From positions 3,286,001-3,350,000 of the forward strand of contig NZ_CP012697.1 in NCBI RefSeq assembly GCF_001314225.1: a stretch of 64,000 nucleotides of DNA, in the 5' to 3' direction. The notes under the pieces were generated by a model. The model searched no databases. It saw only the letters and a program-made list of their open reading frames with translations, and had not been told where the DNA came from. A program made the translations under genes and the position numbers. The stretch's first letter is position 1; each line of letters starts with the position of its first letter. Shown here in pieces: positions 26,221 to 34,679 of the stretch. This DNA is from Microbacterium sp. No. 7 (GTDB lineage Bacteria > Actinomycetota > Actinomycetes > Actinomycetales > Microbacteriaceae).

Positions 26221-27258
26221 GTGAGCTGGCTCGACGACCTCGACGACGAGGAGCCCGAATTCGACGAAGCCGATGTGCGCTCGCGCCCGAACCCCAAGGC
26301 GAACCGCCCCCGCACCAAGCGCCGTCCCGCGCACGCCGACGCGGTGATCGCGCGCGTCCTCGGCGTCGATCGCGGCCGCTACACCGTCCTCGTCGACGAG
26401 GACGGGCCCGAGGAGCACGAGGTGCTCGCGGTGCGCGCGAGGGAGCTGCGCCGGCAGCCCATCGTCACGGGCGACCGGGCGCGCGTCGTGGGCGACGTCT
26501 CGGGCGACGCGGGGACCCTCGCCCGCATCGTCGGCATCGAGGAGCGCACCTCGCTGCTGCGCCGCAGCGCCGACGACACCGACCAGGTCGAGCGCGTCAT
26601 CGTCGCGGGCGCCGATCAGATGCTCGTCGTCGTGGCCGCCGCCGACCCGGAGCCGCGTCCCCGCCTCGTCGACCGCTATCTGATCGCGGCGCTGGATGCC
26701 GGCATCCATCCGCTTCTCGTCGTCACGAAGACCGACCTCGCCGACCCCGCCGGGTTCCTCGCCCACTTCGAGGGTCTCGACGACCTCGAGGTGTTCACGA
26801 GCGGTCGCGGGCGGATGCCGGTCGAGGAGATCGGCGCACGCCTCGTCGGGCACTCCACGGTGTTCGTGGGTCACTCCGGCGTCGGCAAGTCGACGCTCGT
26901 CAACGCGCTCGTGCAGGGCGCCGACCGCGCGACCGGCCACGTCAACGAGGTCACGGGCCGCGGTCGCCACACGTCGAGCTCCACCGTGTCGCTGCGCTAC
27001 CGCGGCCCCGGCGGCACCGGCTGGGTCATCGACACGCCCGGGGTGCGGTCGTTCGGGCTCGGGCACGTCGACACCGCGAACATCCTGCGCGCCTTCTCCG
27101 ACCTCGCGGCGGTCGCCGAGGAGTGCCCGCGCGGGTGCACGCACCTGCCCGACGCCCCCGACTGCGCGATCGTCGAGGCCGTGCACGAGGGCCGTCTGGG
27201 CGAGCGCGGCGCCGCACGGCTCGACTCCCTGCAGCGGCTGCTGACGACGTTCGCGTAG
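26221..27258 (+). CDS. rsgA: Ribosome small subunit-dependent GTPase A
   Basis: Circularly permuted GTPase of 345 aa that matures the 30S subunit. An OB-fold domain comes first (about residues 40-110), then G4 (TKTD), G1 (GHSGVGKSTLVNAL) and G3 (DTPGVRS), the permuted order diagnostic of RsgA. The C-terminal zinc site is in CPRGCTHLPDAPDC with a nearby His. The start is GTG, seven bases after the aroA stop, so the two genes are co-transcribed. The N-terminus is acidic (DDLDDEEPEFDEAD), a common actinobacterial extension. Confidence 0.94.
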   Translation: MSWLDDLDDEEPEFDEADVRSRPNPKANRPRTKRRPAHADAVIARVLGVDRGRYTVLVDEDGPEEHEVLAVRARELRRQPIVTGDRARVVGDVSGDAGTLARIVGIEERTSLLRRSADDTDQVERVIVAGADQMLVVVAAADPEPRPRLVDRYLIAALDAGIHPLLVVTKTDLADPAGFLAHFEGLDDLEVFTSGRGRMPVEEIGARLVGHSTVFVGHSGVGKSTLVNALVQGADRATGHVNEVTGRGRHTSSSTVSLRYRGPGGTGWVIDTPGVRSFGLGHVDTANILRAFSDLAAVAEECPRGCTHLPDAPDCAIVEAVHEGRLGERGAARLDSLQRLLTTFA

Positions 27259-27284
27259 TGGCCCGAGGGCGGCGCGGGCCCTCA

Positions 27285-27296
27285 TAGACTCGAATG
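27285..27296 (+). promoter_or_regulatory. -10 element of leaderless promoter for bcp
   Basis: TAGACT at 27285-27290 is followed by six bases and the second of two consecutive ATG codons (27297). This spacing picks 27297 over 27294 as the start. Confidence 0.6.
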
Positions 27297-27764
27297 ATGC
27301 CCCGTCTTGAGCCCGGTACCGTCGCGCCCGCCTTCACCCTCCTCGACCAGGACGAGCACCCCGTCTCCTCCGCCGACCTGCGCGGACGCAAGACGATCCT
27401 GTTCTTCTACCCGGCCGCGATGACGCCGGGGTGCGCGAAGCAGGCGTGCGACTTCCGCGACAGCGCCGCGGCGCTCGCCGACGCCGGCTACGCCGTGTAC
27501 GGCATCTCCCGTGACGAGCCCGCCAAGCTGCGGCAGTTCCGCGAGCGGGACGCGCTCCCCTACCCGCTCTTGAGCGACCCCGACCACGCCGTGCACGACG
27601 CCTACGGCGCGTGGGGCGACAAGATGAACTACGGCAAGGTCATCCAGGGCGTCATCCGCTCGACCTTCGTCCTCGACGAGGACGGCCGCATCGACCAGGC
27701 GCTCTACAACGTGCGCGCCACGGGGCACGTCGCGCGGCTACGGCGCATCCTCGGCATCGGCTGA
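27297..27764 (+). CDS. bcp: Thioredoxin-dependent thiol peroxidase (Bcp/PrxQ)
   Basis: A 155-aa peroxiredoxin that reduces peroxides. The active-site motif PAAMTPGCAKQAC has the peroxidatic Cys (residue 46 from this start) and the resolving Cys five positions later, as in the PrxQ/Bcp class. An in-frame ATG at 27294 adds one Met. The 3' end overlaps the convergent membrane-protein gene by 27 bases. Its location near sigR, whoever transcribes it, is consistent with a thiol-stress role. Confidence 0.93.
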   Translation: MPRLEPGTVAPAFTLLDQDEHPVSSADLRGRKTILFFYPAAMTPGCAKQACDFRDSAAALADAGYAVYGISRDEPAKLRQFRERDALPYPLLSDPDHAVHDAYGAWGDKMNYGKVIQGVIRSTFVLDEDGRIDQALYNVRATGHVARLRRILGIG

Positions 27765-28148
27765 CGCGGCACGCGCGTCGGCGCCGGCACGGCGCACCGC
27801 GGCGATGAGCAGCACGAAGCCCGCCACGGCGGGAACCGCGAGCACGAGCGCGACCTGGGGTCGCGCCCCGGGCCCGGTGAGCATGCCCAGGGCGACCGAC
27901 GCGAGCAGCAGCTGGGCGACGATGCCGCCGGAACGCCCCCACGAGTGGCCGCGCCACACGGCGACCGCGAACGCGACGAGGGCCGCCGCACCGACGAGCG
28001 TCAGGGCGAACAGGGCGATCGAGCTCTCCACGGAGGTCGTGTCCCCGCTGACCAGGGCGACGAGCTCCCAGGCCGCCAGCACCGTCAGCGCGGCGCCCTC
28101 GGCCGCCAGCAGCAGCGCGGCGAGCCGGGCGGGCGTCGATGCGGTCAC
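27738..28148 (-). CDS. Small integral membrane protein, unknown function
   Basis: A 136-aa protein with four predicted hydrophobic helices: LAALLLAAEGAALTVLAAW, IALFALTLVGAAALVAFAVA, IVAQLLLASVALGMLTGP and VALVLAVPAVAGFVLLIAAV. It ends in a short acidic Ala/Asp tail. I recognise no family. The GTG at 28148 is chosen for the AAGAGGA a few bases upstream. The tail-to-tail overlap with bcp (27 bases) is unusual but both frames look coding. Confidence 0.7.
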   Translation of the reverse strand: MTASTPARLAALLLAAEGAALTVLAAWELVALVSGDTTSVESSIALFALTLVGAAALVAFAVAVWRGHSWGRSGGIVAQLLLASVALGMLTGPGARPQVALVLAVPAVAGFVLLIAAVRRAGADARAASADAEDAP

Positions 28149-28270
28149 CGTGATCCTCTTCTCTCGGCTTCTCCGGGCGCGTGTCTCGGCGCGTGCCGTC
28201 CGCCGCCAGGCGAACACAAGGTTTCTCAGAAAAAAACGTCCTGTTAACTCTTGATTCACCCGCCGCCGCG

Positions 28271-28289
28271 TGCAACGATGTCTGTTGCA
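28271..28289. promoter_or_regulatory. Dyad in the whiB leader region
   Basis: TGCAAC and GTTGCA are separated by seven bases, 116 bases before the whiB start. A TTGATT (28251-28256) lies just upstream and could be a -35. The gap 28149-28404 is otherwise a long leader with an A-rich tract (GAAAAAAAC); no gene is visible in it. Confidence 0.35.
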
Positions 28290-28404
28290 GTGTGCTCCCA
28301 CAAAGCAGTGGGGCGAGCTCCGCTCGCACACCCACAAGAGTAGACGACGCCCTGCATCGGCGTCGCCATCGACACGTCTCACCCGCATCAAGGAGCACAA
28401 GAGT

Positions 28405-28653
28405 ATGGATTGGCGCGACAAGGCTGCCTGCCTGACGGTAGACCCCGAGTTGTTCTTCCCCGTCGGCAACACCGGGCCGGCCGTCGACCAGATCGAGAAG
28501 GCCAAGACGGTGTGCGCGCGCTGCACCGTGACCGAGGTCTGCCTGCAGTACGCCCTCGAGACCGGTCAGGACTCGGGCGTGTGGGGCGGTCTCTCCGAGG
28601 ACGAGCGCCGCGCCCTCAAGCGCCGCGCCGCGCGCGCCCGTCGCGCGAGCTGA
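28405..28653 (+). CDS. WhiB family transcriptional regulator (WhiB1-like)
   Basis: An 82-aa iron-sulfur regulator. The four cluster-binding cysteines are C9, C37, C40 and C46, with the spacing C-x27-C-x2-C-x5-C typical of WhiB1-type proteins. The signature GVWGGLSEDERRALKRR is followed by a basic DNA-binding tail. WhiB proteins bind sigma-A region 4 and respond to redox or NO. AAGGAG lies nine bases before the ATG. It is followed by a compact terminator, so it is monocistronic with a long leader. Confidence 0.93.
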   Translation: MDWRDKAACLTVDPELFFPVGNTGPAVDQIEKAKTVCARCTVTEVCLQYALETGQDSGVWGGLSEDERRALKRRAARARRAS

Positions 28654-28683
28654 ACGCCGCCGCCTCTCAACCCCCTCTCGTCA

Positions 28684-28710
28684 ACCGGATGCCGGATCCC
28701 GGCATCCGGT
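28684..28710 (+). terminator. Terminator after whiB
   Basis: Perfect 12-bp stem (28684-28695 with 28699-28710) and an ATC loop, followed by a short T-containing run. Confidence 0.8.
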
Positions 28711-28778
28711 CTTCGTGCTGCCCACGGGCCGTCGATCGCCGTCGTCCGGCATCGCCCGCGGCGCCCGGAGACACGAAA

Positions 28779-28819
28779 GGGGCAGAGCACGCCGCATCCC
28801 CCAGCGCGTGCCCTGCCCC
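28779..28819 (-). terminator. Terminator of the RCC1-like gene
   Basis: 14-bp stem with one mismatch (28779-28792 with 28806-28819); on the minus strand it is followed by a short T-rich CCTTTCG stretch. Confidence 0.65.
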
Positions 28820-28833
28820 GTCGGCCGTGATGC

Positions 28834-30474
28834 TCAGCAGAGCGAGACCACGGCTGCGTGCGAGTCCCACCACGAGCTCGCGATCGAGATCGCCGGCCCC
28901 GGCAGGCTCGTCGCCTTCGTCGGCGTCAGGTACTGCTGGCCGTTCACGCCGTTTCCGCTCTGACCGCGATCGCTGACGCCCGCGAAGAAGACCTCGCCGG
29001 AGCCCGTGCGGAAGAGCGTGCCATCGCCGCCGGAGGCGATCTCCACCACGTCGTCGAGCAGCACCTTGCGCCACGCGTTCGAGTTCCCGGCGGCGCCGAC
29101 GCCGAACTTGCCACCCATGTTGTCGCCGACCGCATAGGCGCTGCCGTCGGAGGTGATCGCGTAGTACGAGAACTGCCCGGCCGCGATGATGTCGGTCACC
29201 GTCTTGCCCTCGGGCTTCGGGTAGCTCTGCACGTAGCCGTTGTTCGAATAGCCGGCCGCCGCCGTGAAGCCGTCATAGCCCGCATACCAGAGGTTGCCCG
29301 CGGCATCCAGCAGCATGATCGACGACTGGTACACGCCCTCGGCCTTGACCATCCCCGTCACGGGAGCGCCCGCCGCCGTCTGGAGCTGGAACACGCCCGA
29401 GACGATGCCGGTCACCCCGTTCCCGATGCCGACGCCGCTGCCGCCGCGGGACCAGCCCTCGCCGGCGGTCCAGACGGTGCCGTCGGACAGCGTGTAGATC
29501 GCCATCGTCGTGCTCGCGCGGCCGGTGCACGCGCTGATGTCGACCCATGAGATCGACGCGCCCGCATTGCCCGGCTGCGCCAGGACGTCGAGGCCCATCT
29601 GCACGAAGCCCGTGAACGTCGGCTCGCCCGAGTACGGCTGCCCGATCCTCGCCATGGAGTTCGAGTTGTTCTCGCCCGCGCCCCACCACGTGCCGTCGCC
29701 ACGGCGCACGTAGACGATGGCCTCGTCGTTCGACGTGTTCGACACGTGCACCACGTTGTCGATCGGCGTCGACGTGCCGTGCAGCAGCGCGGCGGCGGGC
29801 GTGTTGTTGTCGGAGGTCGAGCCGTTCGCGAGGTCGCCGTAGCCGTTGTAGCCGACCGTGTAGAGAAGGCCGTCGGCGGTGACCGCCGCCAGTCCGGAAT
29901 AGGTCGAGCCGACCGCGACGGTCTCGGCCGGCAGCTGCCAGGCGACCGCCGTGCTGTACGTCTCGCCGGTGGTGCCGTTGCCGATCTGCCCCTGCGCGCC
30001 GTATCCCCAGCCGTAGGTCGGGGCGCCGACCGCGGGCAGGGTCGCCGTCGTCGTCACCGACGAGTCGGCGACCGCCGTCGCGGTGATCGTGCCCGCGGCG
30101 CCGACCCCCGACGGGGCGACGACGTCATCGATGTCGTAGTGGCCGCTCGCGTCCGTCGTGACGGTGGCGACGGCGGTTCCCGTGGACGCGAACGTGTATC
30201 CGCCGGTCAGGGTGAGCGTGACCGCGGCCGCGGCGGCGGGGGTGACGTTCATCCCGATGGCCGGGATGGTCGCACCCGGCGCGACGAGCGCGCAGCTGCC
30301 GGGCGCGAGCGCGATGCCCGTGATCGTGGTGGTCGCCGCCGCGTAGGGGGCGGCGACCACCACCGCGACGACGGGAGCCGACCATGCGGCCGCCTTGACC
30401 ACGCGGCGCCGGCTGACACCCGCTCCGTCCGCGGACGCCTGCGGCACGAGCGGCGTGTTCTCATCGATGGTCAT
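28834..30474 (-). CDS. Tat-exported RCC1-repeat beta-propeller protein
   Basis: A 546-aa secreted protein. The N-terminus has a twin-arginine motif (SRRRVVKAAAW, about residues 20-31) and a hydrophobic core. Next comes an Ig-like domain (about 52-150, VTLTLTGGYTFASTGTA), then seven RCC1-type blades: YGWGYGAQGQIGNG, YTVGYNGYGDLANG, WWGAGENNSNS, WTAGEGWSRGG, WYAGYDGFTAAAG, YAVGDNMGGKFG and FFAGVSDRGQSGNG. Seven blades suggest a complete propeller. Eukaryotic RCC1 binds chromatin, but secreted bacterial versions are uncharacterised; a binding or scaffold role is only inferred. GGAGAT precedes the ATG. The gene is divergent from a LuxR-type regulator that may control it. Confidence 0.85.
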   Translation of the reverse strand: MTIDENTPLVPQASADGAGVSRRRVVKAAAWSAPVVAVVVAAPYAAATTTITGIALAPGSCALVAPGATIPAIGMNVTPAAAAAVTLTLTGGYTFASTGTAVATVTTDASGHYDIDDVVAPSGVGAAGTITATAVADSSVTTTATLPAVGAPTYGWGYGAQGQIGNGTTGETYSTAVAWQLPAETVAVGSTYSGLAAVTADGLLYTVGYNGYGDLANGSTSDNNTPAAALLHGTSTPIDNVVHVSNTSNDEAIVYVRRGDGTWWGAGENNSNSMARIGQPYSGEPTFTGFVQMGLDVLAQPGNAGASISWVDISACTGRASTTMAIYTLSDGTVWTAGEGWSRGGSGVGIGNGVTGIVSGVFQLQTAAGAPVTGMVKAEGVYQSSIMLLDAAGNLWYAGYDGFTAAAGYSNNGYVQSYPKPEGKTVTDIIAAGQFSYYAITSDGSAYAVGDNMGGKFGVGAAGNSNAWRKVLLDDVVEIASGGDGTLFRTGSGEVFFAGVSDRGQSGNGVNGQQYLTPTKATSLPGPAISIASSWWDSHAAVVSLC

Positions 30475-30684
30475 AGTCGTGTGATCTCCCCTGCGTTGAC
30501 GGGCGGCACGCTCGCGCGTGCCGCCCGTTGGACTGTTCCGATGTGCCCGGGATCCAGCGGATGTCCATCCCCCGGCCGCGTGCGAATCCGCCCGCGCCCC
30601 CCCAGCGGCGTCTTCACGATACGAGCCGCGCCGTACGCCGCCCGGGCGATCGGCTACCCGACAGACACGCGAGTTCCCGCCCGA

Positions 30685-30704
30685 CTACGCATCCGCTACG
30701 CATC
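30685..30704. promoter_or_regulatory. Direct repeat CTACGCATC x2 in the RCC1/LuxR divergent gap
   Basis: CTACGCATC occurs at 30685-30693 and again at 30696-30704, a period of 11 bases (about one helical turn). The 394-base gap 30475-30868 must hold both divergent promoters; a TATGCT at 30764-30769 is a possible -10 for the LuxR gene. No other gene is visible there. A role as activator site is inferred. Confidence 0.35.
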
Positions 30705-30868
30705 ACACGCCGGGCACTACGGCTTCCGTACGGCGGCCGCTCCGCCCGCTCCGGTGCCGCTCCTATGCTGTGTGCATCCCCGGCGGCGCGGACGAGGAGT
30801 CCGGCGCGGCATGCGCGATCGCATGAGGCGTGCCGCCGAGGACGACCGGCGAGGAGGTGTGCGGCATC

Positions 30869-33157
30869 GTGATCCGTTTGCCCTGGGCCCGCTTCACCGG
30901 GTCGTTCGTCGGACGTGAGCCCGAGACAGCGCTGCTCGCCGAGCGGATGCGGCTGAGCCGGCTCGTCACGCTTCACGGGCCCGCCGGCATCGGCAAGTCC
31001 CGTCTCGCCGTCGAGGCCGTCCGGCGCCACGTCGCCGAAGGCGGCGCCGCCTGGTACGTGGACGCCGACTCGCTCGAGCGCCCCGGGCTGCTGGCCTCGT
31101 CCCTGGCCGCCGCAGCCGGCATCACGAGCTACCCGGGCGATGCGCTGACGGCGCTGTGCGCCTACCTCGCGGAGCGCCGCGGCCTCGTCGTCATCGACAA
31201 CTGCGAGCACGTCATCGACGAATGCGCGGACGTCGCCGCCACGCTCCTCCGCCACACCTCGCGCTGCCAGGTCGTCGTCGTGAGCAGGACCGTGCTGGGC
31301 CTCCAGATCGAGCACATCGTCCCGGTCGGCCCGCTTCCCGTCGGCCCCGCGCCCGCCGCCGACGGCGTCGGGACCGCGGAACGGCTCTTCCTGGACCGAG
31401 CGTCGGCGATCACGCCCGAGATCCACGGCCGCGAGTGCCTCGCGATGGTGCGGGAGATCTGCCGGCGCGTCGGCGGCAATCCGCTCGGCATCGAGCTGGC
31501 CGCGTCGCGGCTGCGGACGCTCTCGCTCGAAGAGCTCATGCAGAGCATCGCGCGTCCGTTCACCGTGCTGCGTCCCGGCACGCGCACGAGAGTGGGCCGG
31601 CACGGCGGGCTGCTGGAGTCGATCCAGTGGAGCTACGGCCTCTGCCTGCCCGGCCAGCGCGAGGCGTGGCGCGCCCTCTCGATCTGCCAGGGCGACTTCG
31701 GCGCGGACCTCGCGTCGTCGCTGCTGCCGGGGCTCGCGCGCGATGAGGTGCTCGACGTCCTGCAGTCCCTCGTCGAGCAGGCGGTGCTCGCGCCCGTCAC
31801 GTCCGAGGGCAGGCGCCGCTTCCACATGCCCGAGCTCGTGCGCGAGTTCGGGCGCGACGAGCTGTACGCCGAGGAGGAGGACGACCGCGTGTGCGATCGC
31901 TACCTGGACTGGTACGCGACGCTCGGGCGCGAGCTCGAGAGCGGATGGCTCGGGCCCCGGCAGCGCGAGCTCCATGCCCAGGCGGTGACCGAGCTGCCCA
32001 ACATCCGCTCCGCGATCGAGCTCGCCCTCGGCCGCGCCGATCAGCACGAGAGGCTGCTCGACATCATGGTGCGTCCCAATCCGTACCTCTGGTGGTGCGC
32101 GGGCATGCTCGAGGAGGGCCTGCACTGGTTCACCCGCATCGAGGAGTACGGCACCGCGGTGTCGGAGCTCGCCTACCGCTGCCGGGGCGGCACGGCCACC
32201 TATCTCGCCGCGATCGGCGCCTTCGACCGGGCGCAGGACATCGCCGACGAGCTGACCGCGGTCGCCGCGACGGCCTCCGATCCGAGGGAGAAGGCAGGCT
32301 CGTGCTTCGTCTCGGGGTTCCTCGCCGTCATGCGACGGCAGTGGGACCGCGCGGAGGCGCAGATCGCGCAGGGCCGGGGGCTGATGGGAGCCGAGGCCGT
32401 CGCCGACCCGCTGTGGTTCCAGCTGAAGCAGATCGAGATGTATCTGCTGCACGCGACGCAGCGCTACGACCGGGCCGCGGCATCCTGTCACGAGATGATC
32501 GACGCGAGCGACCGGTTCGCCGAGACCTACTACCGTTCGTACGCGCTCCACGGTCTGGCCTTCCACGCGTGGGCCTCCTCCGACGTCGCCACGGCCGACG
32601 ACCGGCTGCGTCGCGCGCTGACCCTCGTGCGCCCCTTTCCGAACCGGCCGGAGAATCCCGCCATGCTGTTCCTCGCGGGGCTCATCGAGCTGGAGCGGGG
32701 GGACGACAAGCGGGCGACGGTGCTCATCTCGGCGGCGCACGGCACGGCGCGGACGGCGGTGTCGGTGTGGCATCCGCTCAGCAGCCCGCGGGCGGAGCGC
32801 ACCGGTCTGCACGGACGCCTCGAGCTGCTGCGCGCCGAGCGCCCCGCCGAGTGGCGCTTCGGCAACGCCATGAACCCCGAGGCGGCGATCGACTTCGCCC
32901 TCGACCGGTCGGGGGAACGGCTGACGGCCGATCTCGACGCGCTCCTCACCGAGCGCGAGCTCCAGGTCGCGCAGCTGATCGCGCTGCGCCGGACCAACCG
33001 GCAGATCGCCGACGAGCTCGTGATCTCGGTGCGCACGGCGGAGGGGCATGTCGAGCACATCCGCCGCAAGCTCGGCGTGCATTCGCGCAAGGAGGTGCGC
33101 GAGCTCGTCGCCCCGGCGATGATCGGCGGCGTCCGCGGCGACGCGACGAGACGCTAG
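30869..33157 (+). CDS. Large ATPase-type LuxR family transcriptional regulator
   Basis: A 762-aa STAND-like regulator. Walker A is GPAGIGKSRLAVEAV, Walker B LVVIDNCEHVID, and the sensor segment CRRVGGNPLGIELAASRL is characteristic of the class. A helical, TPR-like middle spans about residues 340-680. The C-terminal LuxR HTH (about 700-755) has LLTERELQVAQLIALR and NRQIADELVISVRTAEGHVEHI split by a few residues. The start is uncertain: GTG at 30869 has GGAGG eleven bases upstream, while GTG at 30830 would add 13 residues. It is divergent from the RCC1-like gene. The stop overlaps that of pdtaS in a CTAG. Confidence 0.85.
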   Translation: MIRLPWARFTGSFVGREPETALLAERMRLSRLVTLHGPAGIGKSRLAVEAVRRHVAEGGAAWYVDADSLERPGLLASSLAAAAGITSYPGDALTALCAYLAERRGLVVIDNCEHVIDECADVAATLLRHTSRCQVVVVSRTVLGLQIEHIVPVGPLPVGPAPAADGVGTAERLFLDRASAITPEIHGRECLAMVREICRRVGGNPLGIELAASRLRTLSLEELMQSIARPFTVLRPGTRTRVGRHGGLLESIQWSYGLCLPGQREAWRALSICQGDFGADLASSLLPGLARDEVLDVLQSLVEQAVLAPVTSEGRRRFHMPELVREFGRDELYAEEEDDRVCDRYLDWYATLGRELESGWLGPRQRELHAQAVTELPNIRSAIELALGRADQHERLLDIMVRPNPYLWWCAGMLEEGLHWFTRIEEYGTAVSELAYRCRGGTATYLAAIGAFDRAQDIADELTAVAATASDPREKAGSCFVSGFLAVMRRQWDRAEAQIAQGRGLMGAEAVADPLWFQLKQIEMYLLHATQRYDRAAASCHEMIDASDRFAETYYRSYALHGLAFHAWASSDVATADDRLRRALTLVRPFPNRPENPAMLFLAGLIELERGDDKRATVLISAAHGTARTAVSVWHPLSSPRAERTGLHGRLELLRAERPAEWRFGNAMNPEAAIDFALDRSGERLTADLDALLTERELQVAQLIALRRTNRQIADELVISVRTAEGHVEHIRRKLGVHSRKEVRELVAPAMIGGVRGDATRR

Positions 33158-34644
33158 GTCGCGCTGCGGAAGTAGCGCAGCGGGATCTCGATCGTGACCT
33201 CGGTGCCGCTGCCCATCACGGTGTGCCAGTCGATCGTGCCGCTCAGCTCGCCCTGGATGAGCGTGCGCACGATCTGCGTGCCCAGCCCGCGGCCGACCTG
33301 ACCCTCGGGAAGGCCGACGCCCGTGTCGCGCACGCGCACCGACAGCTCCTCCTCCGTGCGCTGCGCGATGATCTCGACCTCGCCCTCCTGGCCCGCGAGG
33401 CCGTGCTCGACCGCGTTGGTCACGAGCTCCGTGAGCGCCAGCGCGAGCGGCGTCGCGTACTCGCTCGGCAGCCGGCCGAACGATCCGGTCTTCCGCGTCT
33501 GCGCGCGCGTGTTCGGCGCGGCGGCCACCTCGGCGACGAGCTTGAGCACGCGGTCGAACACGACGTCGAAGTCGACGTTCTGCGTCAGCCCCTCCGACAG
33601 CGTGTCGTGCACGACGGCGATCGCCGCCACGCGGCGCATCGCGTGGGTCAGGGCGTCACGGGCCTCGTCGGAGTGCGTGCGCCGCGCCTGGATGCGCAGC
33701 AGCGAGGCCACGGTCTGCAGGTTGTTCTTGACGCGGTGATGGATCTCGCGGATCGTCGCGTCCTTGGTGATCAGCTCCTGCTCCTGATGGCGGATCTCGG
33801 TGACATCGCGGCACAGCACGATGGCGCCGATGCGAGTGCCGTGATCGCGCAGCGGGATCGTCCGCAGCGACACCGTGACGCCGCGCAGCTCGATGTCGGC
33901 GCGCCACGGGGCGCGGCCGGCCATCACGATCGGCAGCGACTCGTCGACCTCGCGGCTCGCGGGCAGGATGCGGGTCGCGACGTCGAGCAGGGCCTCGCCC
34001 TCCAGCTCGTCGTCGAAGCCCAGCCGGTTGAAGGCCGACAGCGCGTTGGGGCTCGCGAACGTCGTGACCCCGTCGACGTCGAGCCGGATCAGGCCGTCCG
34101 ACGCGCGGGGCGCTCCGCGACGCGGCGCGGTGGGCGCGTCGAGGTCGGGGAACTCCGCCGAGGCGACCATGCGGAACACGTCGTCGGCGCAGTCGTTGAA
34201 CGTGATCTGCTGCCGCGAGGGCGTGCGGGCCTCGCCGAGGTTGGTGTGGCGCGTGAGCACCCCCAGCACGACGGCCGGCTGGTCGCCCTGCGCGCGCCGC
34301 CGCACGATCGGCACGGCGCGCACGCGCGTCGGCGTCTCCTCGAACCAGTCCGGCGACGCCGAGTCGACGATGCGCGCCTGCGTGAACGCGTCGCGCACCT
34401 GCGTGTGCCACTGCGGCCGCACCCGGTCGCCGACGATGTCGCGGTAGAACAGGGTCGCCGCGCCCGAGGGCCGCGTGTGCGCGACGGCGACGAAGGAGTC
34501 GTCGAGCGTCGGCACCCAGATGACGATGTCGGCGAAGGCGAGGTCGGCGAGCAGCTGGCCGTCACCGGCCAGCCGGTGCAGCCATTCGACGTCGGCATCG
34601 CTCGCGCGCCCTTGGGCGTAGACGAGATCGCTGAGGGTGGACAC
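33154..34644 (-). CDS. pdtaS: Sensor histidine kinase PdtaS-like
   Basis: A 496-aa cytoplasmic kinase of the HisKA_2 class: a GAF-like N-terminal domain (about residues 10-150), a PAS domain (about 180-290), the phosphoacceptor segment EIHHRVKNNLQTVASLLR and a HATPase domain with ELVTNAVEHGL and RDTGVGLPEGQVGRGLGTQIV. In mycobacteria and relatives PdtaS phosphorylates PdtaR, an antiterminator; no PdtaR gene is in this window. The GTG start has a -10 six bases upstream. It is convergent with the LuxR gene, sharing the four bases CTAG at their stops. Confidence 0.9.
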   Translation of the reverse strand: MSTLSDLVYAQGRASDADVEWLHRLAGDGQLLADLAFADIVIWVPTLDDSFVAVAHTRPSGAATLFYRDIVGDRVRPQWHTQVRDAFTQARIVDSASPDWFEETPTRVRAVPIVRRRAQGDQPAVVLGVLTRHTNLGEARTPSRQQITFNDCADDVFRMVASAEFPDLDAPTAPRRGAPRASDGLIRLDVDGVTTFASPNALSAFNRLGFDDELEGEALLDVATRILPASREVDESLPIVMAGRAPWRADIELRGVTVSLRTIPLRDHGTRIGAIVLCRDVTEIRHQEQELITKDATIREIHHRVKNNLQTVASLLRIQARRTHSDEARDALTHAMRRVAAIAVVHDTLSEGLTQNVDFDVVFDRVLKLVAEVAAAPNTRAQTRKTGSFGRLPSEYATPLALALTELVTNAVEHGLAGQEGEVEIIAQRTEEELSVRVRDTGVGLPEGQVGRGLGTQIVRTLIQGELSGTIDWHTVMGSGTEVTIEIPLRYFRSAT

Positions 34645-34656
34645 CCGTCAAGGGTA
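34645..34656 (-). promoter_or_regulatory. -10 element of leaderless promoter for pdtaS
   Basis: Minus strand TACCCT at 34656-34651, six bases, then GTG at 34644. It lies within 25 bases of the upstream gene's stop, so pdtaS probably also has read-through transcription. Confidence 0.55.
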
Positions 34657-34679
34657 CCGACTCTCTCCCGCGCTCTCTC

